From JALWSI01 sp964569095 [NCBI: uncultured Aquificales bacterium] (GTDB lineage Bacteria; Thermosulfidibacterota; Thermosulfidibacteria; Thermosulfidibacterales), in NCBI GenBank assembly GCA_964569095.1, contig CAZMTB010000149.1:1-11630 (forward strand): a DNA stretch of 11,630 bases. Direction: 5' to 3'. The translations under genes and the position numbers were made by a program. Under the pieces are notes generated by a model that searched no databases, had not been told where the DNA came from, and was given only the letters and a program-made list of their open reading frames with translations. This document shows positions 1 to 7,357 of the stretch, in pieces; within the stretch, counting starts at the first letter, position 1; each line of letters starts with the position of its first letter.

Positions 1-233
1 TCTGCCGAAGACGACATGAGATCATCCAAGGTTCCTGGCCAGTTGCCTACGTCGGCGTAGTACTGGAGCACGCCAGTCTTCACCGAGTAGAGGTCGTTTG
101 CCGTGCGGCTGATCTTTGCCTTCTGTATCTGTTTAAAGGCATTTGGCAGCAGAACTGCCGACAATATGCCTATGATAGCTATCACCACCACCATCTCTAT
201 CAAGGTGAAACCTTTTCTTCCTATCTTCCTCAT
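1..233 (-). CDS. Prepilin-like protein (type IV pilin / type II secretion pseudopilin family), partial, N-terminus only
   Basis: Only the first 77 codons lie in the window; the rest is beyond base 1. The protein opens with a class III (prepilin) signal: short basic leader MRKIGRKG, predicted prepilin peptidase cleavage after Gly8, then FTLIE with the conserved Glu at mature position 5 (residue 13). A hydrophobic helix of about 20 residues follows (roughly 14-32), then an amphipathic stretch ending in YYADVGNWP, which resembles the post-helix region of GspG/PilA-like proteins. Such proteins are processed at the inner membrane and assembled into a pilus or secretion pseudopilus. The ATG at 231-233 is chosen because a strong AGGAGG lies 6-7 nt upstream and the signal begins there. 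The gene is transcribed divergently from tig. Whether it is a major pilin, a GspG-type pseudopilin or another member cannot be decided without the C-terminus and neighbouring genes. Confidence 0.88.
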   Translation of the reverse strand, partial: MRKIGRKGFTLIEMVVVIAIIGILSAVLLPNAFKQIQKAKISRTANDLYSVKTGVLQYYADVGNWPGTLDDLMSSSA

Positions 234-274
234 CTCTTTCCTCCTCTTTGATTCTACGTCTCTTTTGAGTCTTG

Positions 275-325
275 CTAGTTTTCTTCCTGGTTTGCTTTGC
301 TCTCTTCCCTCTTTGCCTCTCTCAT
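275..325 (-). CDS. Possible 16-residue leader micro-ORF upstream of the pilin-like gene (speculative)
   Basis: On the minus strand ATG at 323-325 opens a short frame, MREAKREESKANQEEN, ending in TAG at 275-277, 41 nt before the pilin-like start. It is preceded by AAGGAGGTGAT, essentially a perfect complement of the 16S rRNA 3' end, although this overlaps or nearly abuts the ATG, which is closer than usual. The peptide is charged and very polar, with no hydrophobic segment, and resembles no family I know. It could be a regulatory leader peptide, a decayed copy of the pilin-like start region, or chance in a purine-rich tract. The last is the default explanation. Confidence 0.15.
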   Translation of the reverse strand: MREAKREESKANQEEN

Positions 326-445
326 CACCTCCTTCTCTCACCTTTGATTCTCCTCACCGTGTATTTTAGCAATAGACGTGCCATCTCCCTTTTCTTTATC
401 GGTATCGCTCCTCTTTTCTCCATAGAATCTTCCAAATGCACCTTA

Positions 446-474
446 AAGTTAGTCTCAAATAATACTTTAGTCAA
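446..474 (-). promoter_or_regulatory. Candidate sigma70-type promoter for the pilin-like gene
   Basis: Reading the minus strand, TTGACT (474-469, five of six matches to TTGACA) is followed by a 17-nt spacer and TAACTT (451-446, matching the T, A and final T of TATAAT). It sits in the AT-rich centre of the intergenic region. Initiation would fall near 439, giving a purine-rich untranslated leader of about 205 nt before the pilin-like ATG. This is a pattern match only; no transcript start is known. Confidence 0.4.
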
Positions 475-483
475 TGCCCTAAA

Positions 484-513
484 TTGTGAATGGTTATTTT
501 TATTTGTTAGTAT
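484..513 (+). promoter_or_regulatory. Candidate sigma70-type extended -10 promoter for the tig-clpP-clpX-lon operon
   Basis: TTGTGA (484-489, four of six) lies 18 nt from TAGTAT (508-513, four of six). The -10 is preceded by TG plus one base (505-507), giving an extended -10 element. Transcription would begin near 520 and give a leader of about 100 nt. A weaker alternative is TTGCCT (549-554), 16-nt spacer, TTAGAT (571-576). That version would start near 583 and remove part of the hairpin described at 578-620. A heat-shock-like CCCCATAT overlaps the initiation region at 516-523. Confidence 0.4.
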
Positions 514-577
514 GACCCCATATCTTTTCGCGGAGTGCAGGGAAAAGGTTGCCTTATCTTCCGTTTTGCCTTAGATT

Positions 578-620
578 CTCTCCCCACATTACTGGTGAGA
601 TTGAATGATTGTGGGAGGAG
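578..620 (+). promoter_or_regulatory. Possible hairpin sequestering the tig ribosome binding site
   Basis: CTCTCCCCAC at 578-587 can pair with GTGGGAGGAG at 611-620, which contains the ribosome binding site for the ATG at 623. Counting base by base, eight pairs are Watson-Crick, one is a G-U wobble (581/617) and one is a C-A mismatch (582/616). An extra A-U pair (588/610) extends the stem inward and leaves a 21-nt loop. A ribosome binding site held in an imperfect helix is the architecture of ROSE/fourU-like RNA thermometers, which control heat-shock genes. The pairing is seen in the sequence; the regulatory role is inference. Confidence 0.35.
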
Positions 621-622
621 CA

Positions 623-1972
623 ATGACAGTAGAGCGCCAGGAGTTGGCCCCGTGCAAGGAGCGAGTGATCGTTGAAGTGCCGGCGGAGGAGGTGGATAGG
701 GAATACGCCAGGATTTACCAGGACTTGCGGCAGAGGGTGAATGTGCCGGGATTCAGAAGGGGGAAGGCCCCAATATCCGTGGTTAGGGCCAGGTTTAAAG
801 ATTACGTGACCTCCCGCCTTTTGGAGGAGTTTCTGCCCAAGGTGTACGAAGATGCCATAAAGCAGGAGAACCTCAACGTGGTGGGTGATCCACAGTTTGA
901 CGAGATGGTTCTTGATGAGGGTAAGCCCCTTCGCCTGGAGATGACTGTGGAGGTTCACCCCCGGATAGAGCTGAAGAAGTACACGGGATTCACCATTGTG
1001 AAAGAGAAGGTTGAGGTTACAGAAGGCGATGTGGATGCCAAGATAGAGGCTCTGCGTTCCGAGCACGCCACCTTCGAGGAGCGCCCAGAGGGGGCCGAGG
1101 AGGGCGATGTTCTCATCATAGACTACAAGGTTTACGATGGAGATGATTTGCTGGAGGAGAAGGGGGAGGATGGCATAGCCTTCACCCTGGGAGGTGAGAG
1201 AACAATGCCCGCCTTCAACGATGCCCTGAAAGGGGCCAAGCCTGGAGACGAGGTGGAGATTAAGACCACACTTCCCGAGAACTACGTGGATCCCGATCTC
1301 GCAGGAAGAGACCTCACCTTCGCGGTTAGTGTGAAGGAGGTGAAGCGCATGATTCTGCCTCCTCTGGACGAGGAGTTCTTCTCTAAAATGGGGGTGGGTA
1401 GCGAGGAGGAGCTTCGCCAGAGGGTGAGGGAGCAGATACTGCGCGAGAAGGAGGATATGGTCTGGAACTCCATGGTGAACCAGCTGAAGACCCACCTCCT
1501 CGCTTTGCACGACTTTCCCGTTCCTCCCAGCCTCGTGGAGTCGGGAGTTAAGAAGGTGATGGAAGACGTGAAGATGCGTTTCAGAATAATGGGCATGGAT
1601 CCAGAAGAGCCGGGAACCATCACCGACGAGATGCGCCAGGAGGCGGAGCGGAAGGTGCTTAGAGATGTACAGTTCACCTACCTGATCCACAGGATAGCCG
1701 ACAGGGAAGAGGTTAAGGTGGGGGACGAAGAGATAAGGGAGAAGCTGGAGAAGGTGGCCAAGGATCTAAACATGCCTGTGGAAAGGGTGGTGGAGTGGAT
1801 GGACAAGGCGGGTAGGTTGGACGCCATGGCATTGGAGATCCTGGAACGCAAGACCCTGGAGTACGTGTTCTCCCGTTGCAGGGTGGTGTCTCCTGAACAG
1901 GCCAGGGCCCTGGCACGGGCGGCTACTGCTCAACGCTGGGGTCGTAAACCAAGGCGTCGTACCAGGAGGTGA
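623..1972 (+). CDS. tig: Trigger factor, ribosome-associated chaperone and peptidyl-prolyl isomerase
   Basis: Trigger factor (449 residues from this start) binds the ribosomal exit tunnel near L23 and shields nascent chains. The N-terminal ribosome-binding domain carries the signature GFRRGKAP (about residues 44-51). A central FKBP-like isomerase domain (about 145-240) contains EGDVLIIDYKVYDG and PAFNDALKGAKPGDE. The C-terminal helical domain cradles substrates, and LPPLDEEFFSKMG marks the domain junction. Length is normal for the family. The protein ends in an unusually basic tail (RWGRKPRRRTRR) whose last two Arg codons are also part of the clpP ribosome binding site. The ATG at 623 is preferred because GGGAGGAG lies just upstream and the start MTVERQELAPCKERV aligns with the usual family N-terminus. 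An in-frame ATG at 605, with GGTGA 6 nt upstream, would add six residues. It is the first gene of tig-clpP-clpX-lon. Confidence 0.97.
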   Translation: MTVERQELAPCKERVIVEVPAEEVDREYARIYQDLRQRVNVPGFRRGKAPISVVRARFKDYVTSRLLEEFLPKVYEDAIKQENLNVVGDPQFDEMVLDEGKPLRLEMTVEVHPRIELKKYTGFTIVKEKVEVTEGDVDAKIEALRSEHATFEERPEGAEEGDVLIIDYKVYDGDDLLEEKGEDGIAFTLGGERTMPAFNDALKGAKPGDEVEIKTTLPENYVDPDLAGRDLTFAVSVKEVKRMILPPLDEEFFSKMGVGSEEELRQRVREQILREKEDMVWNSMVNQLKTHLLALHDFPVPPSLVESGVKKVMEDVKMRFRIMGMDPEEPGTITDEMRQEAERKVLRDVQFTYLIHRIADREEVKVGDEEIREKLEKVAKDLNMPVERVVEWMDKAGRLDAMALEILERKTLEYVFSRCRVVSPEQARALARAATAQRWGRKPRRRTRR

Positions 1973-1973
1973 T
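1964..1973 (+). promoter_or_regulatory. clpP ribosome binding site embedded in the 3' end of tig
   Basis: AGGAGGTGAT is a near-perfect complement of the 16S rRNA 3' end. It covers the last two Arg codons and stop codon of tig and lies 9 nt before the clpP ATG (1983). Ribosomes finishing tig would therefore unmask or directly reload at clpP, suggesting translational coupling. Confidence 0.8.
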
Positions 1974-1982
1974 GGGTAATCC

Positions 1983-2585
1983 ATGAGCTTGATTCCTTAC
2001 GTGATTGAGCAGACGGACCGCGGGGAGCGGATGTTCGACATCTACTCCCGGTTGCTCAAAGATCGGATAGTCTTTCTGGGTACGCCCATAGATGATCAGG
2101 TTGCCAACACGGTGGTTGCACAGCTCCTCTTCCTCGAAGCCGAGGATCCCTCCAAAGAGATAGCCATGTACATCAATTCCCCAGGCGGGGTTGTGACCGC
2201 CGGGCTGGCGATTTACGACACCATGCAGTACATCAAGCCCCCCGTGGCTACAATCTGCATAGGTCAGGCGGCGAGCATGGCTGCCGTTCTCCTTTCCGCC
2301 GGAACCAAGGGCAAGAGGTATGCTCTGCCTCACGCAAGGATAATGCTGCACCAGCCGAGGGGGGGATTTGAGGGACAGGCCCAGGACATAGAGATACATG
2401 CCAAGGAGATCTTGAGGTTGAAGGGGGCACTTGAGGAGATTCTTGTGAAGCACACGGGTCAGAGCAAGCGCAGGGTGAAAGCCGATACCGAGAGGGACTT
2501 CTTCATGGGTGCCCAGGAGGCCAAGGAGTACGGAGTGATAGACGCCATAATCGTCCACCGGGGAGAGGGCGAGGGGGGTAAATGA
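1983..2585 (+). CDS. clpP: ATP-dependent Clp protease proteolytic subunit ClpP
   Basis: ClpP is the serine peptidase core, a double heptameric barrel that degrades proteins unfolded and fed in by ClpX or ClpA/ClpC. At 200 residues it has the family's standard length. The catalytic triad is complete: Ser98 in GQAASMA, His123 in RIMLHQP and Asp172 in TERDFFM. The substrate-binding region [13 protein letters not shown] (about 62-74) is intact. The N-terminus [16 protein letters not shown] starts almost at the known mature end, so there is little or no propeptide to remove. The frame ends with TGA overlapping the clpX ATG (sequence ATGA at 2582-2585), indicating coupled translation with its partner unfoldase. 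It lies 10 nt downstream of tig. Confidence 0.98.
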   Translation: MSLIPYVIEQTDRGERMFDIYSRLLKDRIVFLGTPIDDQVANTVVAQLLFLEAEDPSKEIAMYINSPGGVVTAGLAIYDTMQYIKPPVATICIGQAASMAAVLLSAGTKGKRYALPHARIMLHQPRGGFEGQAQDIEIHAKEILRLKGALEEILVKHTGQSKRRVKADTERDFFMGAQEAKEYGVIDAIIVHRGEGEGGK

Positions 2586-3853
2586 TGGAAAGCAGAAGAA
2601 GAGAGCCGTTGAAGTGCTCCTTTTGTGGCAAGGGAGAGGCAGAGGTTAACCGTCTCATCACGGGCCCGGGGGTGTACATATGTGACCGCTGCGTGAAGCT
2701 GTGCGTCCAGGTTCTGAAGGAGAAGGGGGACATAAAACCGGCTTCTCAGTACCAGGGTAAACTCCCCACCCCAAAAGAGATAAAGGCATTTCTCGACCGC
2801 TACGTTGTGGGGCAAGAGAAGGCCAAAAAGGTGGTGTCCGTAGCGGTTTACAACCATTACAAGAGGTTGATGGCCTCTGAGTACAAGAAGATAGACGTCT
2901 CTGAAGACTCGGGGGAAGACGTAGAGATCCAGAAGAGTAACATTCTCATAGTTGGCCCCACGGGCTGCGGTAAAACCCTTATTGCCCAGACCCTTGCCAG
3001 GTTCCTCAATGTTCCTTTTGCCATTGCAGACGCCACCACACTCACCGAGGCGGGCTACGTGGGTGAGGATGTGGAGAACGTGCTGGTTAGACTGCTTCAG
3101 GCAGCCGACTACGACGTTGAGCGTGCCCAAAGGGGAATCATCTACATCGACGAGATAGACAAGATCTCGAGGAAGGCGGAGAACCCCTCCATAACCCGTG
3201 ATGTCTCCGGGGAGGGGGTTCAGCAGGCCCTACTTAAGATAATAGAGGGCACAATAGCCAACGTGCCTCCCCAGGGGGGGCGGAAGCATCCCCATCAGGA
3301 GATGATATCCATGGACACCTCCAACATTCTCTTCATCTGTGGTGGTGCCTTCATGGGACTTGAGAGGATCGTGCAGAGAAGGGTTGGAAGTAAAGTTATA
3401 GGTTTTGGTGCCGATATTGAAAAGGCGGAGGAGCATAGCCACAGGGATGTGCTTGCTCAACTTCAGCCGGTAGACCTGATCAAGTACGGCTTGATCCCCG
3501 AGCTTGTGGGGCGTCTGCCGGTGGTGATCGCTTTGCACGAGCTCAAGGAGGAGGACCTTTTGAGAGTGCTGGTGGAGCCTGCAAACAGCCTGGTGAAGCA
3601 GTACACCAAGCTGTTTGAGATGGAGGGGGTGGAGCTTCAGTTCACAGAGGGGGCTCTCAGGGCCATTGCGTCCACTGCCATTGAAAAGGGCCTCGGGGCC
3701 AGAGGCCTGAGATCCGTAATGGAAGAGCTTATGCTCGAGATAATGTACGAGCTCCCTGCCCTTGCCTCCAAGGGGGTTAAGAAGTGCGTGATCACAGAAG
3801 AGGTTGTAGAAAAGGGTTGTGAGCCTACATTTCTTTACCAGAAGGCTGGGTAG
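2582..3853 (+). CDS. clpX: ATP-dependent unfoldase ClpX, regulatory subunit of ClpXP
   Basis: ClpX is a hexameric AAA+ unfoldase that recognises tagged substrates and threads them into ClpP. Domains in order (423 residues): N-terminal zinc-binding dimerisation domain with Cys12, Cys15, Cys34 and Cys37; Walker A GPTGCGKT (125-132, Lys131); pore loop GYVG (158-161) that grips substrate; Walker [10 protein letters not shown] (Asp190-Glu191); the IGF tripeptide (273-275) that docks onto ClpP; the arginine in LVGRLP (Arg311); and sensor-2 GARGLR (372-377). All are intact, so the protein should be a functional ClpP partner. The start at 2582 overlaps the clpP stop by 4 nt. The next codon (2585) is also ATG, and a GAGGGGGG tract at 2571-2578 suits either, so the exact first residue is uncertain by one. 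lon follows after 9 nt. Confidence 0.98.
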   Translation: MMESRRREPLKCSFCGKGEAEVNRLITGPGVYICDRCVKLCVQVLKEKGDIKPASQYQGKLPTPKEIKAFLDRYVVGQEKAKKVVSVAVYNHYKRLMASEYKKIDVSEDSGEDVEIQKSNILIVGPTGCGKTLIAQTLARFLNVPFAIADATTLTEAGYVGEDVENVLVRLLQAADYDVERAQRGIIYIDEIDKISRKAENPSITRDVSGEGVQQALLKIIEGTIANVPPQGGRKHPHQEMISMDTSNILFICGGAFMGLERIVQRRVGSKVIGFGADIEKAEEHSHRDVLAQLQPVDLIKYGLIPELVGRLPVVIALHELKEEDLLRVLVEPANSLVKQYTKLFEMEGVELQFTEGALRAIASTAIEKGLGARGLRSVMEELMLEIMYELPALASKGVKKCVITEEVVEKGCEPTFLYQKAG

Positions 3854-3862
3854 AGGAGGCGT

Positions 3863-6268
3863 ATGATAATAGGCAGGGAGATAGAGGAGCTTCCACTGGT
3901 TCCATTGCGGAACCTGGTGGTCTTCCCCCACACTATGGTGCCGCTATTCGTGGGGAGGGGAAAGAGTATAACCGCCGTTGAGGAGGCTCTAAGGAAGGAC
4001 AAGAGGATCTTTCTTCTCACCCAAAGGGATGCCAATGTAGACGAGCCCAAAGAGGATGACCTCTATCGGGTGGGGGTGGTGGCAACCATCGTTCAGAGTG
4101 TTCATATGCCCGATGGCACCATGAAGATACTGGTGGAGGGTAAACAGAGGGCCAAGGTTCTCAGGGTGATAGATGGGGCGTTCTACCAGGAGGTACAGTG
4201 CCTAGTTATGGAGGAGAGCCCCGTGGTGACCCCCGCCGTTGAGGCCCTCATGCGCAACATCAGTAATCTCTTTCAAGAGTACACCAACCTGAACCAGAAG
4301 ACCCCTGCAGAGATCGCCAATGCCGTGGAGAACATAGGGGATCCAAACCAGTTTTGCGACGTGGTTGCAACTCACCTTAACCTTAAGAGCAAAGAGAAGC
4401 AGAGTATTCTCGCCTGTTTCGACGTTCAGGAGCGCCTTGAGAAGGTTATGACCTATCTGCACATCGAGATCGAGATTCTCGACGTGGAGAAGAGGATAAA
4501 GACCCGGGTCAAGGAGCAAATGGAGCAGAACCAGAAGGAGTACTATCTGAACGAGAAGATCAAGGCCATCCAAAAGGAGCTTGGTAGGGACGGCTACGGA
4601 GAGGTTGACAAGTTCAAAGAGAAGATCAAGGCCGCGAGGATGCCCAAAGAGGTGGAGAAGAAGGCTATGGAGGAGCTCCACAAGCTGGAGATGATGCCTC
4701 CCATGTCGGCCGCGGCCACGGTGGTTCGCAACTATCTTGACTGGCTTACGGAGCTGCCGTGGAACAAGACCACCAGAGACCGGTTAAGCATAGAGCGTGC
4801 CCAGCGGATACTTGACGAAGACCACTACGGGCTGCGGGATGTGAAGGATCGTATCCTCGAATACCTGGCGGTGCGCAAGCTCTCAAGGAACAAGGGCATC
4901 AAAGGCCCCATTCTCTGCCTGGTGGGCCCTCCTGGAGTGGGCAAGACCTCTTTGGGTCGTTCCATTGCCCGGGCAATGGGTCGCCGTTTTGTTAGGGTCT
5001 CTTTGGGAGGCGTGAGGGATGAGGCAGAGATACGGGGTCACAGGAGGACCTACGTGGGTGCTCTGCCAGGGCGCATAATACAGATGATGCGCAAGGCAGG
5101 CACGAAGAATCCCGTTATGCTGTTGGACGAGATAGACAAGCTCAACTCTGACTTCAGGGGGGATCCTTCCTCTGCGTTGCTTGAGGTGCTTGATCCAGAG
5201 CAGAACACAACCTTCAGCGATCACTACCTGGAGGTTGACTTCGACCTGTCTAAGGTCTTCTTCTTGACCACAGCCAACCTCCTCCACACCATCCCCCGTC
5301 CCCTTTTGGATCGAATGGAGGTTATCCGGATTCCTGGTTACACCGAGTACGAAAAGACCATGATCGCTACCCAGTTCCTCTTTCCCAAGAGTCTGAAGGC
5401 GAACGGCTTGAGAAAGGGTGACTGTGTACTGGAAGATGACGCCCTTCTATCGGTGATACGGGAGTACACCAAAGAGGCCGGGGTGAGAAACCTGGAGAGA
5501 GAGCTCTCGAAGATCTGCCGCAAGAGTGCCAAACTCATCGTTGAGAAGGGGCGCAAGAGTACGCCGGTGGTTATCTCTAAGGATAGGCTCGAGGAGTTCC
5601 TGGGAGTTCCCAAGTACAGATACGGACGGGCCGAGACCAAGGCAGAGGTAGGGGTGGTCAACGGTTTGGCCTGGACGGAGAACGGGGGAGAGCTCCTGAT
5701 CACCGAGGTCAGCGTGGTTCCAGGTAAGGGCGAGCTCACCCTTACCGGTAAGCTGGGAGAGGTTATGCAGGAGTCTGCAAAGGCGGCTCTAACCTATGTG
5801 CGTTCCCGTAGTAGGCAGCTTAACATCGATCCCAAGGTGTTTGGAGAGGTTGACATCCATGTACATCTGCCCGAGGGAGCCATACCCAAAGACGGTCCCT
5901 CTGCAGGAATCACCTTGGCCACTGCCCTTGCATCGGCAATAACCAACATACCGGTGCGATGTGATGTTGCTATGACGGGGGAGATCACCTTGAGGGGTAA
6001 GGTTATGCCTATTGGTGGCTTGAAGGAGAAACTTTTGGCCGCGAAGCGTGGTGGGATTCACGAGGTGATAATTCCCAAGGAGAACGAGAGGGAGCTAAGG
6101 GAGGTGCCAGAGGAGATCACCAAGGGGCTAACCATACGGTTCGTTGAGAGTATGGACGAGGTGCTCCACTTGGCGTTGGAGGGTGGGTTGCCAGTGAAGG
6201 GTGAGGTGTCGTCAGAGGAGATCATCTACCGGCCAGATAGCGTTTCTGAGCATCCCTTGCCGGCTTAA
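3863..6268 (+). CDS. lon: ATP-dependent protease Lon (LonA type)
   Basis: Lon is a cytoplasmic homohexameric AAA+ serine protease that removes damaged proteins and specific regulators. At 801 residues it is a full LonA. The N-terminal LON substrate-binding domain starts with [20 protein letters not shown] (about 10-29). A coiled middle region contains [18 protein letters not shown]. The ATPase has Walker A GPPGVGKT (355-362, Lys361) and Walker [11 protein letters not shown] (Asp422-Glu423). The protease domain has catalytic Ser680 in PKDGPSAG and Lys723 in GGLKEK, 43 residues apart as in the family. After the last conserved block there is a tail of about 30 residues rich in Glu, Ser and Pro. 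The start ATG follows the clpX stop by 9 nt, with AGGAGG (3854-3859) only 3 nt before it, closer than optimal; no other ATG start fits. It is the last gene of the operon and converges with the K+ channel gene. Confidence 0.98.
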   Translation: MIIGREIEELPLVPLRNLVVFPHTMVPLFVGRGKSITAVEEALRKDKRIFLLTQRDANVDEPKEDDLYRVGVVATIVQSVHMPDGTMKILVEGKQRAKVLRVIDGAFYQEVQCLVMEESPVVTPAVEALMRNISNLFQEYTNLNQKTPAEIANAVENIGDPNQFCDVVATHLNLKSKEKQSILACFDVQERLEKVMTYLHIEIEILDVEKRIKTRVKEQMEQNQKEYYLNEKIKAIQKELGRDGYGEVDKFKEKIKAARMPKEVEKKAMEELHKLEMMPPMSAAATVVRNYLDWLTELPWNKTTRDRLSIERAQRILDEDHYGLRDVKDRILEYLAVRKLSRNKGIKGPILCLVGPPGVGKTSLGRSIARAMGRRFVRVSLGGVRDEAEIRGHRRTYVGALPGRIIQMMRKAGTKNPVMLLDEIDKLNSDFRGDPSSALLEVLDPEQNTTFSDHYLEVDFDLSKVFFLTTANLLHTIPRPLLDRMEVIRIPGYTEYEKTMIATQFLFPKSLKANGLRKGDCVLEDDALLSVIREYTKEAGVRNLERELSKICRKSAKLIVEKGRKSTPVVISKDRLEEFLGVPKYRYGRAETKAEVGVVNGLAWTENGGELLITEVSVVPGKGELTLTGKLGEVMQESAKAALTYVRSRSRQLNIDPKVFGEVDIHVHLPEGAIPKDGPSAGITLATALASAITNIPVRCDVAMTGEITLRGKVMPIGGLKEKLLAAKRGGIHEVIIPKENERELREVPEEITKGLTIRFVESMDEVLHLALEGGLPVKGEVSSEEIIYRPDSVSEHPLPA

Positions 6269-6283
6269 TGAGGCGGAACCTCA
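6269..6283. terminator. Small hairpin between convergent lon and channel genes, weak terminator candidate
   Basis: Immediately after the lon stop, TGAGG (6269-6273) and CCTCA (6279-6283) form a 5-bp stem around a 5-nt loop. No run of T follows on either strand (ATTCTC rightward, TTAAGC leftward), so this is at best a weak bidirectional stop. It is the only inverted repeat I noticed in the 51-bp gap (6269-6319). Confidence 0.2.
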
Positions 6284-6319
6284 ATTCTCAGGACCCAGTG
6301 ACCTCCTTCCTTAATTGTA

Positions 6320-7357
6320 TCACACCTTGGTCTTTGCCATGAGCAGCAGTTTCTCTATGTCTTCCCTTGATCCCAGTACCACCAAGAGGTCTCCGTTGGA
6401 GAGTTCCATGTCTGGCTGGGGGCGGAGTATCTGGGAAGAGTCGGCTTTTCTCACGGCGATCACCGTTGCCCCAGTGCCTTCCCTGATTCTCGAATCTCTG
6501 ATTAGGACCCCGTCGAGGCTTGAACCGGGTTCTATCACCACCTCTTCCATCACCATGGTGACGGGACCCATACGGGTACTCAACTCTATCAGTTCGCTAA
6601 TAGTTGGTTTCAATGCGGCGTTGGCCAGCATTCTCGCCCCCGTGTCGTAGGGGGAGATCACCCTGTTTGCCCCTGCCTTGTACAGCTTTTTGGTGGCGGA
6701 GGGATCATCCACCCGTGCCACGATGTGAAGTTGGGGATTTAGCTCTCTGGCCGAGATGGTGAGAAATAGGTTGTCGGCGTCTGAGCCTAGAACCGCAATA
6801 AGGGCCCTTGCCCTGTCTATTCCTGCCTCTTCCAAGGCGGCCTCCTCTGAGGTGTCGGCCTCTACGTAGAGGTAGCCCAGTTCTTGAAGCCTTGTTATCT
6901 GTAGTGGATCGTTCTCTATCACGACAAAGGGTTCATTCTTCTCTTTCAACTCGTGGCTTATCTTTTCTCCCAAACGGCCGAAACCGCAGATGATCACGTG
7001 GTCTTTCAATTTTCTCATCTCTTTCTCCAGCCTCCTTTTTGAGAACACCTCCTTGAACTCTCCTTCTACCAGCAACCTCGAGAAGGTTGCCGCACCGTAG
7101 GTGAAGACGCCAACTCCAGAGGTGATTAGGCAGATGGTGAACATCTCCCCTGCCCTGCTCATGGTGTGCACCTCTTTGAATCCCACGGTGGCGATGGTGA
7201 TCACGGTCATGTAGAGGGCGTCCAAGAAGGGCCATTTCTCGATGTACATGTAGCCCACGATTCCCATGGTGATGAGGGCTACCACGAGAGTGACAACCGT
7301 GATGGCCTGATGGGTCAGGGTGTTGATGTAGGCGCGGTAGGTGGAGTCTCTCCTCAT
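6320..7357 (-). CDS. Two-helix K+ channel with cytoplasmic RCK (TrkA-N/TrkA-C) domains
   Basis: A 345-residue inner membrane channel of the MthK-like class. Helix 1 spans about residues 18-38, the pore helix and filter 45-62, and helix 2 about 70-95. The filter reads TVGFKE (57-62) where TVGYGD is canonical. A cytoplasmic RCK_N Rossmann fold follows with GFGRLG (125-130) and VVIENDP (145-151), the usual dinucleotide or ion-sensing site. An RCK_C domain starts around residue 265 (VVIEPGSSLDGVLIRD) and reaches the C-terminus. Such channels pass K+ under control of ligands bound to the RCK ring. The ATG at 7357 has AAGGG 7 nt upstream and leaves room for helix 1. It begins 36 nt after the outer membrane factor gene on the same strand, so it may be the last gene of the efflux operon. 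The family assignment is firm; the ligand and ion selectivity are not. Confidence 0.92.
   Translation of the reverse strand: MRRDSTYRAYINTLTHQAITVVTLVVALITMGIVGYMYIEKWPFLDALYMTVITIATVGFKEVHTMSRAGEMFTICLITSGVGVFTYGAATFSRLLVEGEFKEVFSKRRLEKEMRKLKDHVIICGFGRLGEKISHELKEKNEPFVVIENDPLQITRLQELGYLYVEADTSEEAALEEAGIDRARALIAVLGSDADNLFLTISARELNPQLHIVARVDDPSATKKLYKAGANRVISPYDTGARMLANAALKPTISELIELSTRMGPVTMVMEEVVIEPGSSLDGVLIRDSRIREGTGATVIAVRKADSSQILRPQPDMELSNGDLLVVLGSREDIEKLLLMAKTKV

Larger units (their letters stand above)
234..622. other. Divergent intergenic control region between the pilin-like gene and tig
   Basis: No substantial gene is visible here. The left third (about 236-345) is a pyrimidine-rich plus strand, so it would give a purine-rich leader in the leftward transcript. 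It contains a 10-bp direct repeat and one 16-codon micro-ORF. The middle (about 430-525) is the AT-richest part and contains candidate divergent promoters. The right end (578-622) contains the tig leader with a possible hairpin over the ribosome binding site. The longer open frames across 103-574 on the plus strand look non-coding: they are composed of low-complexity Leu/Ser/Phe/Pro from the CT-rich tract and lack family resemblance. Confidence 0.75.

Noticed and set aside
507-540. Possible CIRCE (HrcA) element in front of tig
   Set aside because: TTAGTATGA and GAGTGCAGG loosely resemble the two CIRCE halves, but the gap is 17 nt rather than 9 and both halves carry mismatches at key positions.
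103-574. Two plus-strand open frames of 88 and 100 codons at the left of the intergenic region
   Set aside because: The first is antisense to the pilin-like gene, and both translate the CT-rich tract into low-complexity Leu/Ser/Pro/Phe. There is no supporting start signal or homology.
554-1690. A 378-codon open frame on the minus strand opposite tig
   Set aside because: It lies wholly antisense to a perfectly conserved tig and gives a His/Leu-rich protein with no recognisable domain. Long antisense frames are expected here because the sense codons GAG, AAG and CTG seldom produce stops on the other strand.
1923-3931. Several minus-strand open frames of about 200-233 codons opposite clpP and clpX
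   Set aside because: They are antisense shadows of conserved genes, rich in His/Leu/Pro, without family motifs or ribosome binding sites that would favour them.
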